Positions 24,477 to 34,230 of a stretch of DNA of 64,000 nt are shown in pieces. Source of the stretch: Muricauda sp. SCSIO 64092 (lineage in GTDB: Bacteria > Bacteroidota > Bacteroidia > Flavobacteriales > Flavobacteriaceae); the NCBI RefSeq assembly GCF_023016285.1, contig NZ_CP095413.1:2294001-2358000 (forward strand), written 5' to 3'. Under the pieces are notes generated by a model, which was given only the letters and a program-made list of their open reading frames with translations, did not search any database and was not told the origin of the DNA. Every line of letters starts with the position of its first letter. The first letter of the stretch is position 1. A program made the translations under genes and the position numbers.

Positions 24477-24500
24477 ATTGTTGTTTTTTGCAAAGATACA

Positions 24501-25424
24501 TTATTGAAACAGCCTTATCACAAAGCTGAGTATGGGAAGGGCTATACACGCAATGATCAATGTTTCCTTGAACCTTTGCTTTTTTATGGTCTCGATATAA
24601 TTGGCCAAGAACACCGAAGCCGCAAAAAAAGAAAGGAGCTCCATCCCACTTTCGTTGCCACTGGAAAGTACCAATAGCAAAACTGTCAAAACCAAATAAG
24701 CAAAGGTCAACCGCAATGACAAGGTTCTCCCCAACCTTCGATACCCCATTTTTCCAAATACCACAAAAACAGGAATTAAGATCAATATGAGGTAAATTAT
24801 AATTCCATAATTGGGTTGAAGAAAAAAGTGCAAGGAGGTAGAAAACCGGTAATGTGAATGGAAAAAACCGGGGTCGACCAAAACCTGCATACTTGCCAAA
24901 ACCAACAAAAGGACACAGCACAAGGCAGCTAAGGGCATCAACCAGAATCGCAATTGTCTGCCGCAAAAAAAACCAATGGCAATATAAAGGGGAACAAGAA
25001 AAAGAATTGCCCAGTCCACAAACAAGCTGGCCACCAAGGTCCACAATGCCGACTCAAACACTTTTTCCTTTTGGTTTTTTTCGCTTTTCAACGCCAACGC
25101 CCTGTCCCAGGACATGACCAAAAAAAAATTACAGAATATGATCTTGGTATTCTCCAGGACATCAAAAAAAACAAAGAGCAATAAGGAAAAAAACAACATG
25201 GCAAAGGAATTGTCCAGTGTCAATTTCTTTTTCTGTACAATATTGCCCAAAAGAAAAATGGAGAGCACCAGGGACACCGACGCCAGAATCCGTTCAAAAA
25301 CTTCAGCGTAGTTCAACTGGAAACCATGGAGCTTAAAAGTCGCCGCCCAGAAAAGTAACATGGCCAATCCCAGCAACACCAGAAAGTTTATAGGTTTTGT
25401 CTTGTCGAAAAAAGTAGAAATCAT
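24501..25424 (-). CDS. DUF6427 family membrane protein
   Basis: A 307-residue polytopic inner-membrane protein with roughly eight to ten helices, beginning MISTFFDKTKPINFLVLLGL. It fits DUF6427, a flavobacterial membrane family of unknown function. It heads a three-gene unit with DUF4254 and GT9 and is divergent from the DUF6341 gene. A role in envelope polysaccharide or lipid handling is suggested only by neighbours. Confidence 0.78.
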   Translation of the reverse strand: MISTFFDKTKPINFLVLLGLAMLLFWAATFKLHGFQLNYAEVFERILASVSLVLSIFLLGNIVQKKKLTLDNSFAMLFFSLLLFVFFDVLENTKIIFCNFFLVMSWDRALALKSEKNQKEKVFESALWTLVASLFVDWAILFLVPLYIAIGFFCGRQLRFWLMPLAALCCVLLLVLASMQVLVDPGFFHSHYRFSTSLHFFLQPNYGIIIYLILILIPVFVVFGKMGYRRLGRTLSLRLTFAYLVLTVLLLVLSSGNESGMELLSFFAASVFLANYIETIKKQRFKETLIIACIALPILSFVIRLFQ

Positions 25425-25457
25425 GTCTTCTTTTCGGACTTATTAATTGGCTTTTAT

Positions 25458-25465
25458 TACTTTTG
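25458..25465 (+). promoter_or_regulatory. Candidate -7 box for the DUF6341 gene
   Basis: TACTTTTG matches TAnnTTTG and ends 19 nt before the ATG. A TTG sits too close upstream to be a normal -33 box, so support rests on the -7 element alone. Confidence 0.4.
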
Positions 25466-25484
25466 CGAAGTAAATATAGCTAAG

Positions 25485-25706
25485 ATGAGCAGGTTTTTTT
25501 ATGGTATTGAAGACTTATTCGTAAACGTACTTTTTTGGCCTTTTGACTTTTTCCGCTTCATGGAAAGCTGGTGGACCTCCAATGCCATCAATTGGATTTT
25601 CATGATCATGGGTCTTGTGGCCATGGTCTATTGGATGGGACAGCTTAAGATTTTCGATTCCAATGGGGAAGAGGACAAGAGCATTACCTCACACTCCTAT
25701 CTTTAG
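25485..25706 (+). CDS. Small DUF6341-like membrane protein
   Basis: A 73-residue protein with one or two hydrophobic segments (LFVNVLFWPFDFFRFM and WIFMIMGLVAMVYWMGQL) and a short acidic C-terminal tail. It corresponds to a small conserved flavobacterial protein (DUF6341) found divergent from DUF6427 genes. Function unknown; the coding call rests on conservation of this gene pair and a credible start with an upstream promoter box. Confidence 0.72.
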   Translation: MSRFFYGIEDLFVNVLFWPFDFFRFMESWWTSNAINWIFMIMGLVAMVYWMGQLKIFDSNGEEDKSITSHSYL

Positions 25707-25759
25707 CTTCAACTAGCCTTAGCGACCGAAATATAAGCGTTTCTGGTTTCCTGGGTTTT

Positions 25760-27031
25760 TTATAGGTCAAACCCGATATCCTTGCGGTAGTACATCCCAT
25801 CAAAACACAGTTTTTCCAAATTGGAATAGGATAAAGCCAAACCTTCTTCATGGTCCTTACCGAATGATGTCATGGCCAATACCCTACCTCCGTTTGAAAC
25901 TACCTTATCCTCCATCTTCTTTGTCCCTGCATGAAAAACAATGGAATTGTCAATCGACTCAAGGCCCAGGATTTCCTTGCCTTTTTCGTAGGCTTCCGGA
26001 TACCCTCCTGAAACTGCAATAACCGTGGTGGCCGCACGGTCATCGATTTTCAATTCAACTTTGTCCAAGGCTTTGTCCATCACGGCCCTGAATACCTCGA
26101 CCAAATCATTTTTTATCCTTGGGATGACCACTTCAGTCTCTGGATCCCCCATACGAACGTTATATTCTATAACTTTTGGTTCCCCACCAACTTTGATCAA
26201 GCCAATAAACAGAAATCCAACATAAGGAATCCCGTCTTTTTTTAATCCTTTTATGGTGGGTTTTACAATACGTTCTTCTATCTTTTTATAAAATACATCG
26301 TCTACAAAGGGAACGGGGGAAATTGCGCCCATTCCGCCCGTATTGAGGCCTGTATCGCCTTCCCCTATACGCTTGTAGTCCTTGGCCATGGGCAGTATCT
26401 TATAATGTTCCCCATCGGTAAGTACAAAACAGCTCAGTTCCGTTCCATCCAAAAATTCTTCAATGACCACTGTTCGACTGGCATCACCAAATTTTGAATC
26501 GACCAGCATGGTCCTTAGTTCGTTTTTGGCCTCTTTTAGGTCATTCAAAATCAACACTCCCTTCCCTGCGGCCAATCCATCTGCCTTTAACACGTAGGGT
26601 GGTTCCAAAGATTCAAGGAACTTGTACCCTTCCTCCAGTCCATCGGCCGAAAAACTTTGATATGCCGCCGTGGGAATGCTGTGGCGAAACATGAATTCTT
26701 TTGCAAACTCTTTGCTGCCCTCCAGTGTGGCCGCTAATTTTTGGGGTCCTATTACCGTGACGTTCTTAAGTGACTCCTCTTTTAGGAAAAAATCATGGAT
26801 CCCTTCCACCAAAGGAACTTCGGGCCCAACAACCACAAGGGTTATGCCTTCTTTCAGGACCAACTGTTTGATGCCCTCAAAATCAGAAACCCCAATATCG
26901 CTATTTGTGGCGATGGTTGCGGTCCCCGCATTACCGGGTGCAACAAAAAGGTTGGTGCTATTTTTACTTTGGGAAAGTTTCCATGCTAACGTGTGCTCAC
27001 GACCTCCAGAGCCCAGGACAAGTATGTTCAT
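25760..27031 (-). CDS. purD: Phosphoribosylamine-glycine ligase
   Basis: Purine biosynthesis enzyme joining glycine to phosphoribosylamine with ATP. The 423-residue length is standard. The N-terminal Rossmann-like domain starts MNILVLGSGGREHTLAWKLS; the ATP-grasp domain contains PPYVLKADGLAAGKGVLI at about 150 and the family signature RMGDPETEVVIPRI near residue 297. It stands alone between the DUF6341 gene and the polysaccharide locus with its own promoter box. Confidence 0.97.
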   Translation of the reverse strand: MNILVLGSGGREHTLAWKLSQSKNSTNLFVAPGNAGTATIATNSDIGVSDFEGIKQLVLKEGITLVVVGPEVPLVEGIHDFFLKEESLKNVTVIGPQKLAATLEGSKEFAKEFMFRHSIPTAAYQSFSADGLEEGYKFLESLEPPYVLKADGLAAGKGVLILNDLKEAKNELRTMLVDSKFGDASRTVVIEEFLDGTELSCFVLTDGEHYKILPMAKDYKRIGEGDTGLNTGGMGAISPVPFVDDVFYKKIEERIVKPTIKGLKKDGIPYVGFLFIGLIKVGGEPKVIEYNVRMGDPETEVVIPRIKNDLVEVFRAVMDKALDKVELKIDDRAATTVIAVSGGYPEAYEKGKEILGLESIDNSIVFHAGTKKMEDKVVSNGGRVLAMTSFGKDHEEGLALSYSNLEKLCFDGMYYRKDIGFDL

Positions 27032-27044
27032 TCAGAAATTTTTT

Positions 27045-27052
27045 CAAATGTA
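27045..27052 (-). promoter_or_regulatory. Candidate -7 box for purD
   Basis: On the minus strand TACATTTG matches TAnnTTTG and ends 13 nt before the purD ATG, giving an expected leader of about 11 nt. No clear TTG is at -33. No purine riboswitch-like fold was seen in the short leader. Confidence 0.45.
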
Positions 27053-27124
27053 CTTACAATGAAACGAACATGAATTTTTTTGATCAAAAATTCACACAGT
27101 GATAATGATTAAAATAAATTCATG

Positions 27125-27161
27125 TGAGAACGAGTGCAACGAGTGGTCGCATGAGTTCTCA
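27125..27161. repeat. Intergenic dyad upstream of purD
   Basis: TGAGAAC and GTTCTCA form a 7-bp stem around a 23-nt loop that contains the direct repeat CGAGTG-CAA-CGAGTG. It lies in the 201-bp gap between purD and uxs and could be a terminator for the uxs transcript or a dispersed repeat; the sequence alone does not decide. Confidence 0.4.
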
Positions 27162-27232
27162 AATTTTTAAGTAGCTTATTTATAGGTAATTAAAAATTTT
27201 AAACACATGAAAAAATAAGAAGGTAAATCCGT

Positions 27233-28219
27233 CTATTTTCTGTTGACTTTTGAGAAATCCCGATGCTCTGTTTTTTCAAGATCCTCTTTTGAAAGGGTCT
27301 TGAAATATTCAAAGGTTTTCCGCATGCCTTCCCCCCGGCCAACCTTAGGTTCCCAACCCAATATTTCCTTCGCTTTTGAAATATCCGGTTGGCGCTGCAT
27401 GGGATCATCCTTGGGGAGGGGCTTGTAGACTATTTTTTGATCTGTCCCCGTCAGTTTTATGATCTCCTCGGCAAACTGTTTAATTGTAATTTCATTGGGG
27501 TTTCCAATGTTCATGGGTAGGGTATAGTCACTCATCAACAACCGATATATGCCCTCTATTTCATCATCCACAAAACAGAACGATCTTGTTTGGGAACCAT
27601 CTCCAAAAACGGTCAAATCCTCACCACGCAAGGCTTGACCCATAAAAGCGGGAATGACACGGCCATCGTTCAAACGCATTCGTGGACCATAGGTATTAAA
27701 AATACGCACGATCCGTGTGTCCAAACCATGAAAGCGATGATAGGCCATGGTAATGGATTCTTGGAAGCGTTTCGCTTCATCATAAACCCCCCTGGGCCCA
27801 ATGGTATTTACGTTTCCATAGTATTCTTCCGTCTGCGGATGCACCAAGGGATCACCGTAGATCTCAGAAGTGGAAGCAATCATAAATCGGGCTCCCTTTT
27901 CCTTTGCAAGCCCTAAAAGGTTATGGGTTCCCAAAGCACCCACTTTTAAGGTCTGTATCGGAATTTTTAAATAATCTATTGGACTGGCAGGCGAAGCAAA
28001 ATGAAGGATGTAATCCAGCTCCCCCGGAACATGCACAAACTTGGTGACATCATGGTGGTGAAACTCAAAGTTTTCCAAGGGCATTAAATGCCCAATGTTT
28101 TTTAAATCCCCTGTGATGAGGTTGTCCATCGCAATAACATGGTGTCCCTCGGCGATGAAACGGTCACATAAATGAGAGCCTAGGAAGCCAGCGGCGCCTG
28201 TGATTAGTGTTTTTTTCAT
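27233..28219 (-). CDS. uxs: UDP-glucuronate decarboxylase (UDP-xylose synthase)
   Basis: An extended short-chain dehydrogenase of 328 residues making UDP-xylose from UDP-glucuronate. The NAD site is [11 protein letters not shown] at 7-17, and the catalytic YxxxK is Y146-K150 in GVYDEAKRF. The segments [20 protein letters not shown] and [13 protein letters not shown] are characteristic of UXS rather than epimerases. It lies 3 nt after ugd, whose product is its substrate. A decayed second copy of the first third of this gene is found 1.7 kb away. Confidence 0.92.
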   Translation of the reverse strand: MKKTLITGAAGFLGSHLCDRFIAEGHHVIAMDNLITGDLKNIGHLMPLENFEFHHHDVTKFVHVPGELDYILHFASPASPIDYLKIPIQTLKVGALGTHNLLGLAKEKGARFMIASTSEIYGDPLVHPQTEEYYGNVNTIGPRGVYDEAKRFQESITMAYHRFHGLDTRIVRIFNTYGPRMRLNDGRVIPAFMGQALRGEDLTVFGDGSQTRSFCFVDDEIEGIYRLLMSDYTLPMNIGNPNEITIKQFAEEIIKLTGTDQKIVYKPLPKDDPMQRQPDISKAKEILGWEPKVGRGEGMRKTFEYFKTLSKEDLEKTEHRDFSKVNRK

Positions 28220-28222
28220 GTT

Positions 28223-29626
28223 CTAATCTAAATTACTGTCTCCAATTTTATAATAAACAAAACCTATCTCTTGCAATTGCTTTCCATCCAAAACGCCCCT
28301 CCCATCAAAAATAAACGCAGGTTTCAACATGTCCTGAAATATTCTTTTCCAATCATAGGTCGTAAACTCATTCCATTCAGTTAAAATTGCTACAGCATGT
28401 GCGCCCTTGCAAGTTTCGTATGGATCGTTGTTCACTTTCAATAAGTCTCGATTCTCTTTTTCCGGCCTTGTTCCCAAATAGTCCAAATCTGCATAAATAC
28501 GTTCTTCAGATACTTTAGGGTCATACACAGAGATGTTTGCCTGTTCAGACAATAAATTATCAGCTACATAAATCGCTGCCGACTCTCGAGTATCATTGGT
28601 GTCTTTTTTGAAAGCCCATCCCAAAAAAGCAATTTTCTTGCCCGAGACCGTGTTATACAGCGTACTTATGATATTGTCGGAAAAGCGATTTTTTTGATGG
28701 TCGTTCATTATAATGACCTGCTCCCAATAATTGGCCACCTCGTTAAGCCCATAACTCTTTGCAATGTATACGAGGTTCAATATATCTTTCTGAAAACAAG
28801 ACCCCCCAAAACCAACGGAGGCCTTCAAAAACTTTGGGCCAATCCTACTGTCCATTCCTATGGCCTTTGCCACTTCATTAACGTCTGCGCCCGTCTTTTC
28901 ACAAAGCTCTGACATGGCATTGATTGAGGACACACGCTGGGCCAAAAAAGCGTTTGCCGTCAATTTTGACAGCTCAGATGACCACACATTTGTGGTTAGA
29001 ATTTGTTCCCTTGGAATCCAGTTGGCATAGATACCGACCAATGCTTGAATGGCTTCCTGGCCTTCTGGTGAAGTTTCTCCGCCTATAAGAACACGATCTG
29101 GATTCAACAAATCTGAAACTGCAGTTCCTTCGGCCAAAAACTCAGGGTTGGACAATACCTGGAATTTTACATTGTTTCCTGTATTATCCAAAATACTTCT
29201 AATTGCGGAAGCCGTTCGTACTGGCAGCGTTGATTTTTCCACTACGATCTTATCTTCTTTTGCCACCCTTGCTATTTGACGGGCACAAAGCTCAACATAT
29301 TTTAAATCGGCAGCCATCCCTTTTCCCTTGCCATAGGTTTTGGTAGGGGTATTAACCGAAATGAAAATCATTTCTGCCTTGGCAATACCTTTATCCACTT
29401 CGGTGGAAAAAAAGAGGTTTACCCCGCGGGCATCTTTCACGACCCCAGCAAGTCCAGGCTCATAAATTGGCAATTTATCAAGGTCTGGATCATTCCAGGC
29501 GTCAATTCTTTTTTGGTTTAAATCGACAACCGTCACCTTTACGTGGGGACATTTTTGGGCAATTACCGCCATTGTCGGGCCGCCAACATAACCGGCCCCG
29601 ATACAGCAAATGTTCTTTACCTGCAT
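28223..29626 (-). CDS. ugd: UDP-glucose 6-dehydrogenase, eukaryote-like type
   Basis: A 467-residue NAD-dependent enzyme oxidising UDP-glucose to UDP-glucuronate. The Rossmann motif GAGYVGGPT is at about 10-18 and the catalytic cysteine is C277 in [11 protein letters not shown]. The length and N-terminus ([20 protein letters not shown]) resemble the animal/plant form more than the shorter enterobacterial form; this form is common in Bacteroidota. It is directly followed by uxs, so the pair supplies UDP-GlcA and UDP-Xyl to the polysaccharide locus. Confidence 0.95.
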   Translation of the reverse strand: MQVKNICCIGAGYVGGPTMAVIAQKCPHVKVTVVDLNQKRIDAWNDPDLDKLPIYEPGLAGVVKDARGVNLFFSTEVDKGIAKAEMIFISVNTPTKTYGKGKGMAADLKYVELCARQIARVAKEDKIVVEKSTLPVRTASAIRSILDNTGNNVKFQVLSNPEFLAEGTAVSDLLNPDRVLIGGETSPEGQEAIQALVGIYANWIPREQILTTNVWSSELSKLTANAFLAQRVSSINAMSELCEKTGADVNEVAKAIGMDSRIGPKFLKASVGFGGSCFQKDILNLVYIAKSYGLNEVANYWEQVIIMNDHQKNRFSDNIISTLYNTVSGKKIAFLGWAFKKDTNDTRESAAIYVADNLLSEQANISVYDPKVSEERIYADLDYLGTRPEKENRDLLKVNNDPYETCKGAHAVAILTEWNEFTTYDWKRIFQDMLKPAFIFDGRGVLDGKQLQEIGFVYYKIGDSNLD

Positions 29627-29651
29627 GAAAAATCAATGGTTTTTAGAAAAG

Positions 29652-29659
29652 CAAAAATA
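29652..29659 (-). promoter_or_regulatory. Candidate -7 box for ugd-uxs
   Basis: On the minus strand TATTTTTG matches TAnnTTTG and ends 25 nt before the ugd ATG. A -33 TTG is not evident. It would separate ugd-uxs from the long transcript upstream. Confidence 0.4.
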
Positions 29660-29919
29660 CTATTCTAAACATACCTTTTAATCAGAATGAAGGTTTTTTT
29701 GAAATCAATATGCCTTTTCTTCTCCTTTGAAGCCTTGGGAATTGTTTGAAAAAAGATTCCTATATCCAAAAACAAGGATTGGTTTTCCACATAAAAACAT
29801 TGTATTTAATTTGGTTCTGAACAAGGGCACGTTTCCACCTCCCCTCAATACCCCCTTACCTGCGGTCGGTCCACCGGCCAAAAAGCTTTGATAGGGCAGG
29901 GATATTGTGGCAAAACAAG

Positions 29920-30282
29920 GTCTCCATATACCTCGGAACTTGAGCTGCCAAAATTCCAGCATCATGGGCCTTCGCCAATCCCAATTGGTTAAGTGCGCCC
30001 ATGCAGTCCCCTTTTAAAATCCCTATTGGGATTTTCAAATAGTCTATTGCGCTAACAGGTCAGGCAAAGTGGAGGATGTGATCCAGTTGGCCCGTCATGC
30101 ACAAACTTGATAACATTATGATGGTAAAACCCAACGTTTTCCAAAGGCATTAAATGCCCAGTATTTTAGACCTCCAGCTAGGGGATTGTCCATCGCTATG
30201 ACACGGGAGGCTCCGCAATGAAATGGTCACACAAATGGGAGCCAAGGAAGCCGGCAGCACCGGTGATTAGTGTTGTTTTCAA
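29920..30282 (-). pseudogene. Decayed N-terminal fragment of a second uxs gene
   Basis: Read on the minus strand this stretch begins [26 protein letters not shown] and continues in shifted frames through a segment matching the intact uxs ([28 protein letters not shown] against [28 protein letters not shown], shown here only in part), ending near the TSEIYGDP region. The ATG has become TTG, small indels follow codon 24, and everything after about codon 125 is gone. It starts inside the stop codon of the WecA-type gene (TTGA), so an ancestral operon probably ran wecA-uxs. The remaining 200 nt to the ugd promoter show no recognisable gene. Confidence 0.85.
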
Positions 30283-31430
30283 GTGGAATCTTTTTGCTTT
30301 TTTTGAGTTGTCTTTGTTTTTCCTTTTAGTGATTCTATTTTTCGCTTTAGGAGAATCTTTTGTTTGAGCGTGGTGAAATTATAGTTGTATTTAAAGAACA
30401 CATATGCCAGGAAAATAACCACTGTCACCAACATAATGACCATGCCCAGATTTTTTGCTTTGCTTCCAAGTATAATAAAAAGGACAACAAAGATGATATT
30501 AAAACAGCCTATTATGAAACTGGCTTGTTTATGTGAAAGTCCCCAAAAATCAATGAGCACATGGTGTATGTGATTCCTGTCAGGTGAAAATGGTCCCTTT
30601 TTATTGGCAAGTCGTATAGTAAAAACCCTTGCTGTATCAAATAGGGGTACTATTAAAATACTAATTGCAATTAATGGTGCATTTTCCAACAGGAAGGGCA
30701 ATCCTTCATACGACTCAGGTTTCAAAGCTAGGAACTTTAGAGTAAGAATACTAATAATAAAACCAACAATCAAAGACCCCGTATCGCCCATAAAAATCTT
30801 TTTGTCTGATGAGACATTAAACCCAAAAAAAGCCATTAGGCATGCGTTCATAGTAATAGCAATTAGGGCAAAAAAGTATTCTTCCGAAAGGTAAAAAATT
30901 GTTGTATAAATGATCATAATAACAATTCCCACAATGGATGCTAAGCCATCTATGCCATCAATTAAGTTATAGGAATTAATAATAGTCAACATTAAGAAGC
31001 CCGCTATTGCCAAATACAGAAAGAATGGGATTTCGTAGATATTCAAAAAACCATTCAGTGATTCTATCACAAAACCATCATTGGCCAAAACGAAAGTTAT
31101 AGCACAGACTTGTGCAATCAACTTTGAACCCGGAGAGAGTACCACCAGATCATCTTTTAAACCAATTATGAATAAAATGGTCAATCCTGGTATTATATAA
31201 ATGTCTTCTCCTGAAACATGCCAGTTCTTTATAAAAAAAAACGCAAAAATTAATGTAAAATAGAAAGATACTCCTCCTAAAGTTGGAGTTCTATCCCTAT
31301 GTGAGCTCCTATTATTGGGATTATCCATCAACCTTTTATATTCTACCACTCCAATGATTTTTGGAATTGTAAGATACACCAATAGAAAAGCCCCGATAAA
31401 AATCAGTATGGCAGTTTCCAGAAAGTTCAT
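30279..31430 (-). CDS. WecA/TagO-type undecaprenyl-phosphate sugar-1-phosphate transferase
   Basis: A 383-residue polytopic enzyme of the MraY/WecA family that loads the first sugar phosphate onto the lipid carrier. Family motifs are present: LKDDLVVL (about 91-98), NLIDGIDGLAS (155-165) and FMGDTGSL (213-220); a cytoplasmic HIHH stretch lies near residue 290. These fit HexNAc-1-P transferases, but the exact sugar is uncertain. It is the last intact gene of the long cluster, after the WbuB-like transferase gene. Confidence 0.9.
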   Translation of the reverse strand: MNFLETAILIFIGAFLLVYLTIPKIIGVVEYKRLMDNPNNRSSHRDRTPTLGGVSFYFTLIFAFFFIKNWHVSGEDIYIIPGLTILFIIGLKDDLVVLSPGSKLIAQVCAITFVLANDGFVIESLNGFLNIYEIPFFLYLAIAGFLMLTIINSYNLIDGIDGLASIVGIVIMIIYTTIFYLSEEYFFALIAITMNACLMAFFGFNVSSDKKIFMGDTGSLIVGFIISILTLKFLALKPESYEGLPFLLENAPLIAISILIVPLFDTARVFTIRLANKKGPFSPDRNHIHHVLIDFWGLSHKQASFIIGCFNIIFVVLFIILGSKAKNLGMVIMLVTVVIFLAYVFFKYNYNFTTLKQKILLKRKIESLKGKTKTTQKKQKDST

Positions 31431-31447
31431 TCTTCAAAGGTAGAAAA

Positions 31448-32647
31448 CTAGACTGAGTCCTTTATAAATAATAGCATATCCTCGGCAAGATTGGCTCTGT
31501 CAAAATCCGCAATCATGTCATCAAAGGCGTATTTCTTGTTTTCTTGAGCCATAATCCAATGCGCTTTCTCGATGAAATCCGTCATATTTTCCGGCTCAAA
31601 AGGGATTCCAATATCATATTTTTCGACCAAATCCCTAGACTCTCCTTCTACGCCAAGTAGAATAGGCTTATGCATTGCTGCCAATTCGAAAATTTTAGAT
31701 GGGATAACCGTTTTAAAGGTATCAGACTTTCTCAAGTTTACCAAAGCTGCATCCAATATGGAAATATATCGTCCAACCTCATTCTTAAGAACGGGGTCTA
31801 ACATTGTTACATTTACCAAGTTCATTTCTTTTTTTTGTTCAAGCAATTTTTCCTTTTCTGCACCGGTCCCCAAAAAAAGAAAATGCATTCTATCTTCCTT
31901 TATTTTTACAGCACATTTAAGTACGAAATCCAATGCATGTGCCATCCCATGTGTGCCAATGTATCCAATAACGTATTTGTTGTTCAAATTTAGTTCTTTG
32001 AGCAAAGTTGAATCTTTGCTTCTCGGAGAAAAGAGATTTGTGTTAACTCCATTTTTTACAATTGCTATTTTAGAATCTTTTATCCCATGCCTTTCTTTTA
32101 ATATAGCTTTAAAAGAATCTGTAACGGTTACAATTTTCCATGCTGATTTATACATTCTCCTTTCAAGAAACTCAAAATATTTTATCACCGGATTGTCCTC
32201 CATCGCTCCTACTGCTTTTATAGATTCCGGCCAAAGATCCCGAATCTCCATAACCCATTTTTTTCTCTTCCAAAATGCCAACCATCTGCCGGATATTACG
32301 GTGAAAAACTGTGGAGAAGTAGCTATAATCAAATCTGTTTTAATAAATAGGCCAGCAAAAAAAGACATGAACATGAAGCTTGCATAGTCAATTATTCTTT
32401 TAACAAAACCTTTATTTGCAGTTATGTAAGTCCAAACTCGAATTACCTGAATGCCATCGATTACTTCCTTTCGATATAGTTTATTCTTGTAGCCCTTGTA
32501 TACTTTTCCTTCAGGAAAATTTGGAGCACATGTAATTACCGTGACTTCTTCTCCATTTTTCACCCATTCTTTACAGTGCTCATAAGTTCTGGTAGCCGGT
32601 GCATTCACCTCTGGGGGAAAGTTGTCCGTCAAAAAAAGTATTTTCAT
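31448..32647 (-). CDS. WbuB-like family 4 glycosyltransferase
   Basis: A 399-residue GT-B enzyme starting MKILFLTDNFPPEVNAPATR, like WbuB/WbjE-type fucosaminyl transferases of O-antigen clusters. Further landmarks are MEIRDLWPESIKAVGAM near residue 140 and VIGYIGTHGMAHALDF at the start of the C-terminal domain. The retaining GT4 E-x7-E region is replaced by KIFELAAMHKPILLGVEGE. It sits between the heparinase-like gene (4-nt overlap) and the WecA-type gene, as in many clusters where it adds the second sugar. Donor specificity is unproven. Confidence 0.87.
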   Translation of the reverse strand: MKILFLTDNFPPEVNAPATRTYEHCKEWVKNGEEVTVITCAPNFPEGKVYKGYKNKLYRKEVIDGIQVIRVWTYITANKGFVKRIIDYASFMFMSFFAGLFIKTDLIIATSPQFFTVISGRWLAFWKRKKWVMEIRDLWPESIKAVGAMEDNPVIKYFEFLERRMYKSAWKIVTVTDSFKAILKERHGIKDSKIAIVKNGVNTNLFSPRSKDSTLLKELNLNNKYVIGYIGTHGMAHALDFVLKCAVKIKEDRMHFLFLGTGAEKEKLLEQKKEMNLVNVTMLDPVLKNEVGRYISILDAALVNLRKSDTFKTVIPSKIFELAAMHKPILLGVEGESRDLVEKYDIGIPFEPENMTDFIEKAHWIMAQENKKYAFDDMIADFDRANLAEDMLLFIKDSV

Positions 32648-34230
32648 AACAAGATGGTAGTCGTTAATTCTTTTGAGAATGACACACAGATTTTTTTGGA
32701 TACTTCAGTTTTATTAAAGCCAACGCAGTATTTGTAGTCTTCTATCTTAATGTCGTTGATTTCTCCTTCAAAATCTAAGGAAACATTCATTTTTCCAAAA
32801 GACACATGTCTATTGTTTAAGACAATATCCTTTATTGATGGATGAATATGAAAAAATGCTTGAGATTCTATCTTCTTACTTTTATTTGACAAAATCCTAT
32901 CATTTATGATAATCCTTTCGGTTGCGCTAAAACTTCTCTTGTGAATCAATCCCATAGACGAATAACCGTCGTGTGAAGCTGAAACCATATTTGCACTTTC
33001 CCTTAGGTTAACAATTTTAGCTCTCTTTGCTACTCTGAATCCTCCCCAAACCTGGGTTTGCTCATGAGCTCCAATTTTTACCGTATTATGCGCCGATGTT
33101 TCTCGTTCACTTTGACGCAGATCATTCTTTTTATATGTCGAGGTTCCTGTATCTACGATAAAAGGTTTTTCATTGATTTGTAATTCAAAACTGAAGGTGT
33201 CCGAATGGGCATGCCCTGGTTGATAATCCGGGCCAACATTTCCAACATCTACAAAAAGTTCATAGTTGAATTTATTGAACTTTCGATATCCAGAATCTGA
33301 CAGCTCACTTTTTGGCCATTTTAAACCAAGGTTTTTTGCATAATCAAAAAGTTTATTTGAAGATGGTGCAATTCCATAAGCGCTATCATTTACCATAGGA
33401 ATATTACCATTGTAAAAAGTAACCGTCTGAAGCCAAGAAAGCATTTTGGATGCTTTTCCTTTGAGAAAGGGAAGCAAATCATCCGTTTGCCACATATTCA
33501 GTTGAGCTAGGTTTATGCAATCCAACAAACGGTGCAATAAAATTTGATGATACATTGGTGAGAGCTCAAAATGTGCGCCGTCTCCCAAAACCTGTTCTTT
33601 TAATTCTAAAATAAGAATTGATTTTGCTTTTTCGTAAATTTTATCGTCCTTGAAATAATAGGCGCCAAAAAAAAGAGAATACCCATTTTCCAGCAAATGG
33701 TTGCCAAGCAAATGGTATTCTAGGTTATGAAGGAGAATTTGGTATTGATTGTAAAGGTTTTGATTTATCTTTTTTTCGGAAATATCATTCTTTGATATGA
33801 ATTTAATCCAGTTGATGCCACGCAGAGAGATTGGGTAGGGTTCCAAACCATCTTTTATTTCTTTTTCATTCGCAATATAATCCCAAATTAACCTTAATGC
33901 TTTTGCCTTCTCCACATTTTCTTGGTTCAGAAAATCGAAATAGTTTAGATTATAGGTCCAAAGTTTCCCATAGCCATTAAAATTCCAGTCAATACTTCCT
34001 TTGAAATCCTTCTTAAGATTTAAGAAACGAAAACTGTTCTCGTCAATATAGGACATAGGGTCTGGAATACCTCCTTCCCAAAGTAATGTTGGAGATTTTG
34101 TTAGTAAAGCGATATCATAATTTCTTTTGAAAAATTTATTTTTAACGAAATAATGTAATCGATAATAAACCTGTTTGGGCCTTAAAAACTTAAGTGTATA
34201 GAATAGCAATATTAGTCTACCTCTATCCAT
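32644..34230 (-). CDS. Heparinase II/III-like protein
   Basis: A 528-residue protein with an N-terminal alpha/alpha toroid (for example EYHLLGNHLLENGYSLFFGA) and a C-terminal beta-sandwich region containing QPGHAHSDTFSFELQIN and TGTSTYKKNDLRQSERETSAHNTV. This is the layout of heparinase II/III-type lyases. No signal peptide is evident, and homologues inside O-antigen/capsule loci are usually cytosolic partners of a bi-domain oxidoreductase. That partner gene upstream is broken here. The activity might be trimming or modification of uronic-acid-containing glycan; this is inferred. Confidence 0.82.
   Translation of the reverse strand: MDRGRLILLFYTLKFLRPKQVYYRLHYFVKNKFFKRNYDIALLTKSPTLLWEGGIPDPMSYIDENSFRFLNLKKDFKGSIDWNFNGYGKLWTYNLNYFDFLNQENVEKAKALRLIWDYIANEKEIKDGLEPYPISLRGINWIKFISKNDISEKKINQNLYNQYQILLHNLEYHLLGNHLLENGYSLFFGAYYFKDDKIYEKAKSILILELKEQVLGDGAHFELSPMYHQILLHRLLDCINLAQLNMWQTDDLLPFLKGKASKMLSWLQTVTFYNGNIPMVNDSAYGIAPSSNKLFDYAKNLGLKWPKSELSDSGYRKFNKFNYELFVDVGNVGPDYQPGHAHSDTFSFELQINEKPFIVDTGTSTYKKNDLRQSERETSAHNTVKIGAHEQTQVWGGFRVAKRAKIVNLRESANMVSASHDGYSSMGLIHKRSFSATERIIINDRILSNKSKKIESQAFFHIHPSIKDIVLNNRHVSFGKMNVSLDFEGEINDIKIEDYKYCVGFNKTEVSKKICVSFSKELTTTILL

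Noticed and set aside
28223..29626. UDP-ManNAc dehydrogenase for the gene beside uxs.
   Set aside because: Length, the animal-type N-terminus and the uxs partner fit UDP-glucose dehydrogenase; a separate WecC-type gene with wecB is present.
29705..29965. An 86-codon open frame on the minus strand next to the uxs relic.
   Set aside because: Its first part lies in the uxs relic in a wrong frame, composition is not protein-like at the start, and no family is recognisable; I treat it as chance within decayed DNA.
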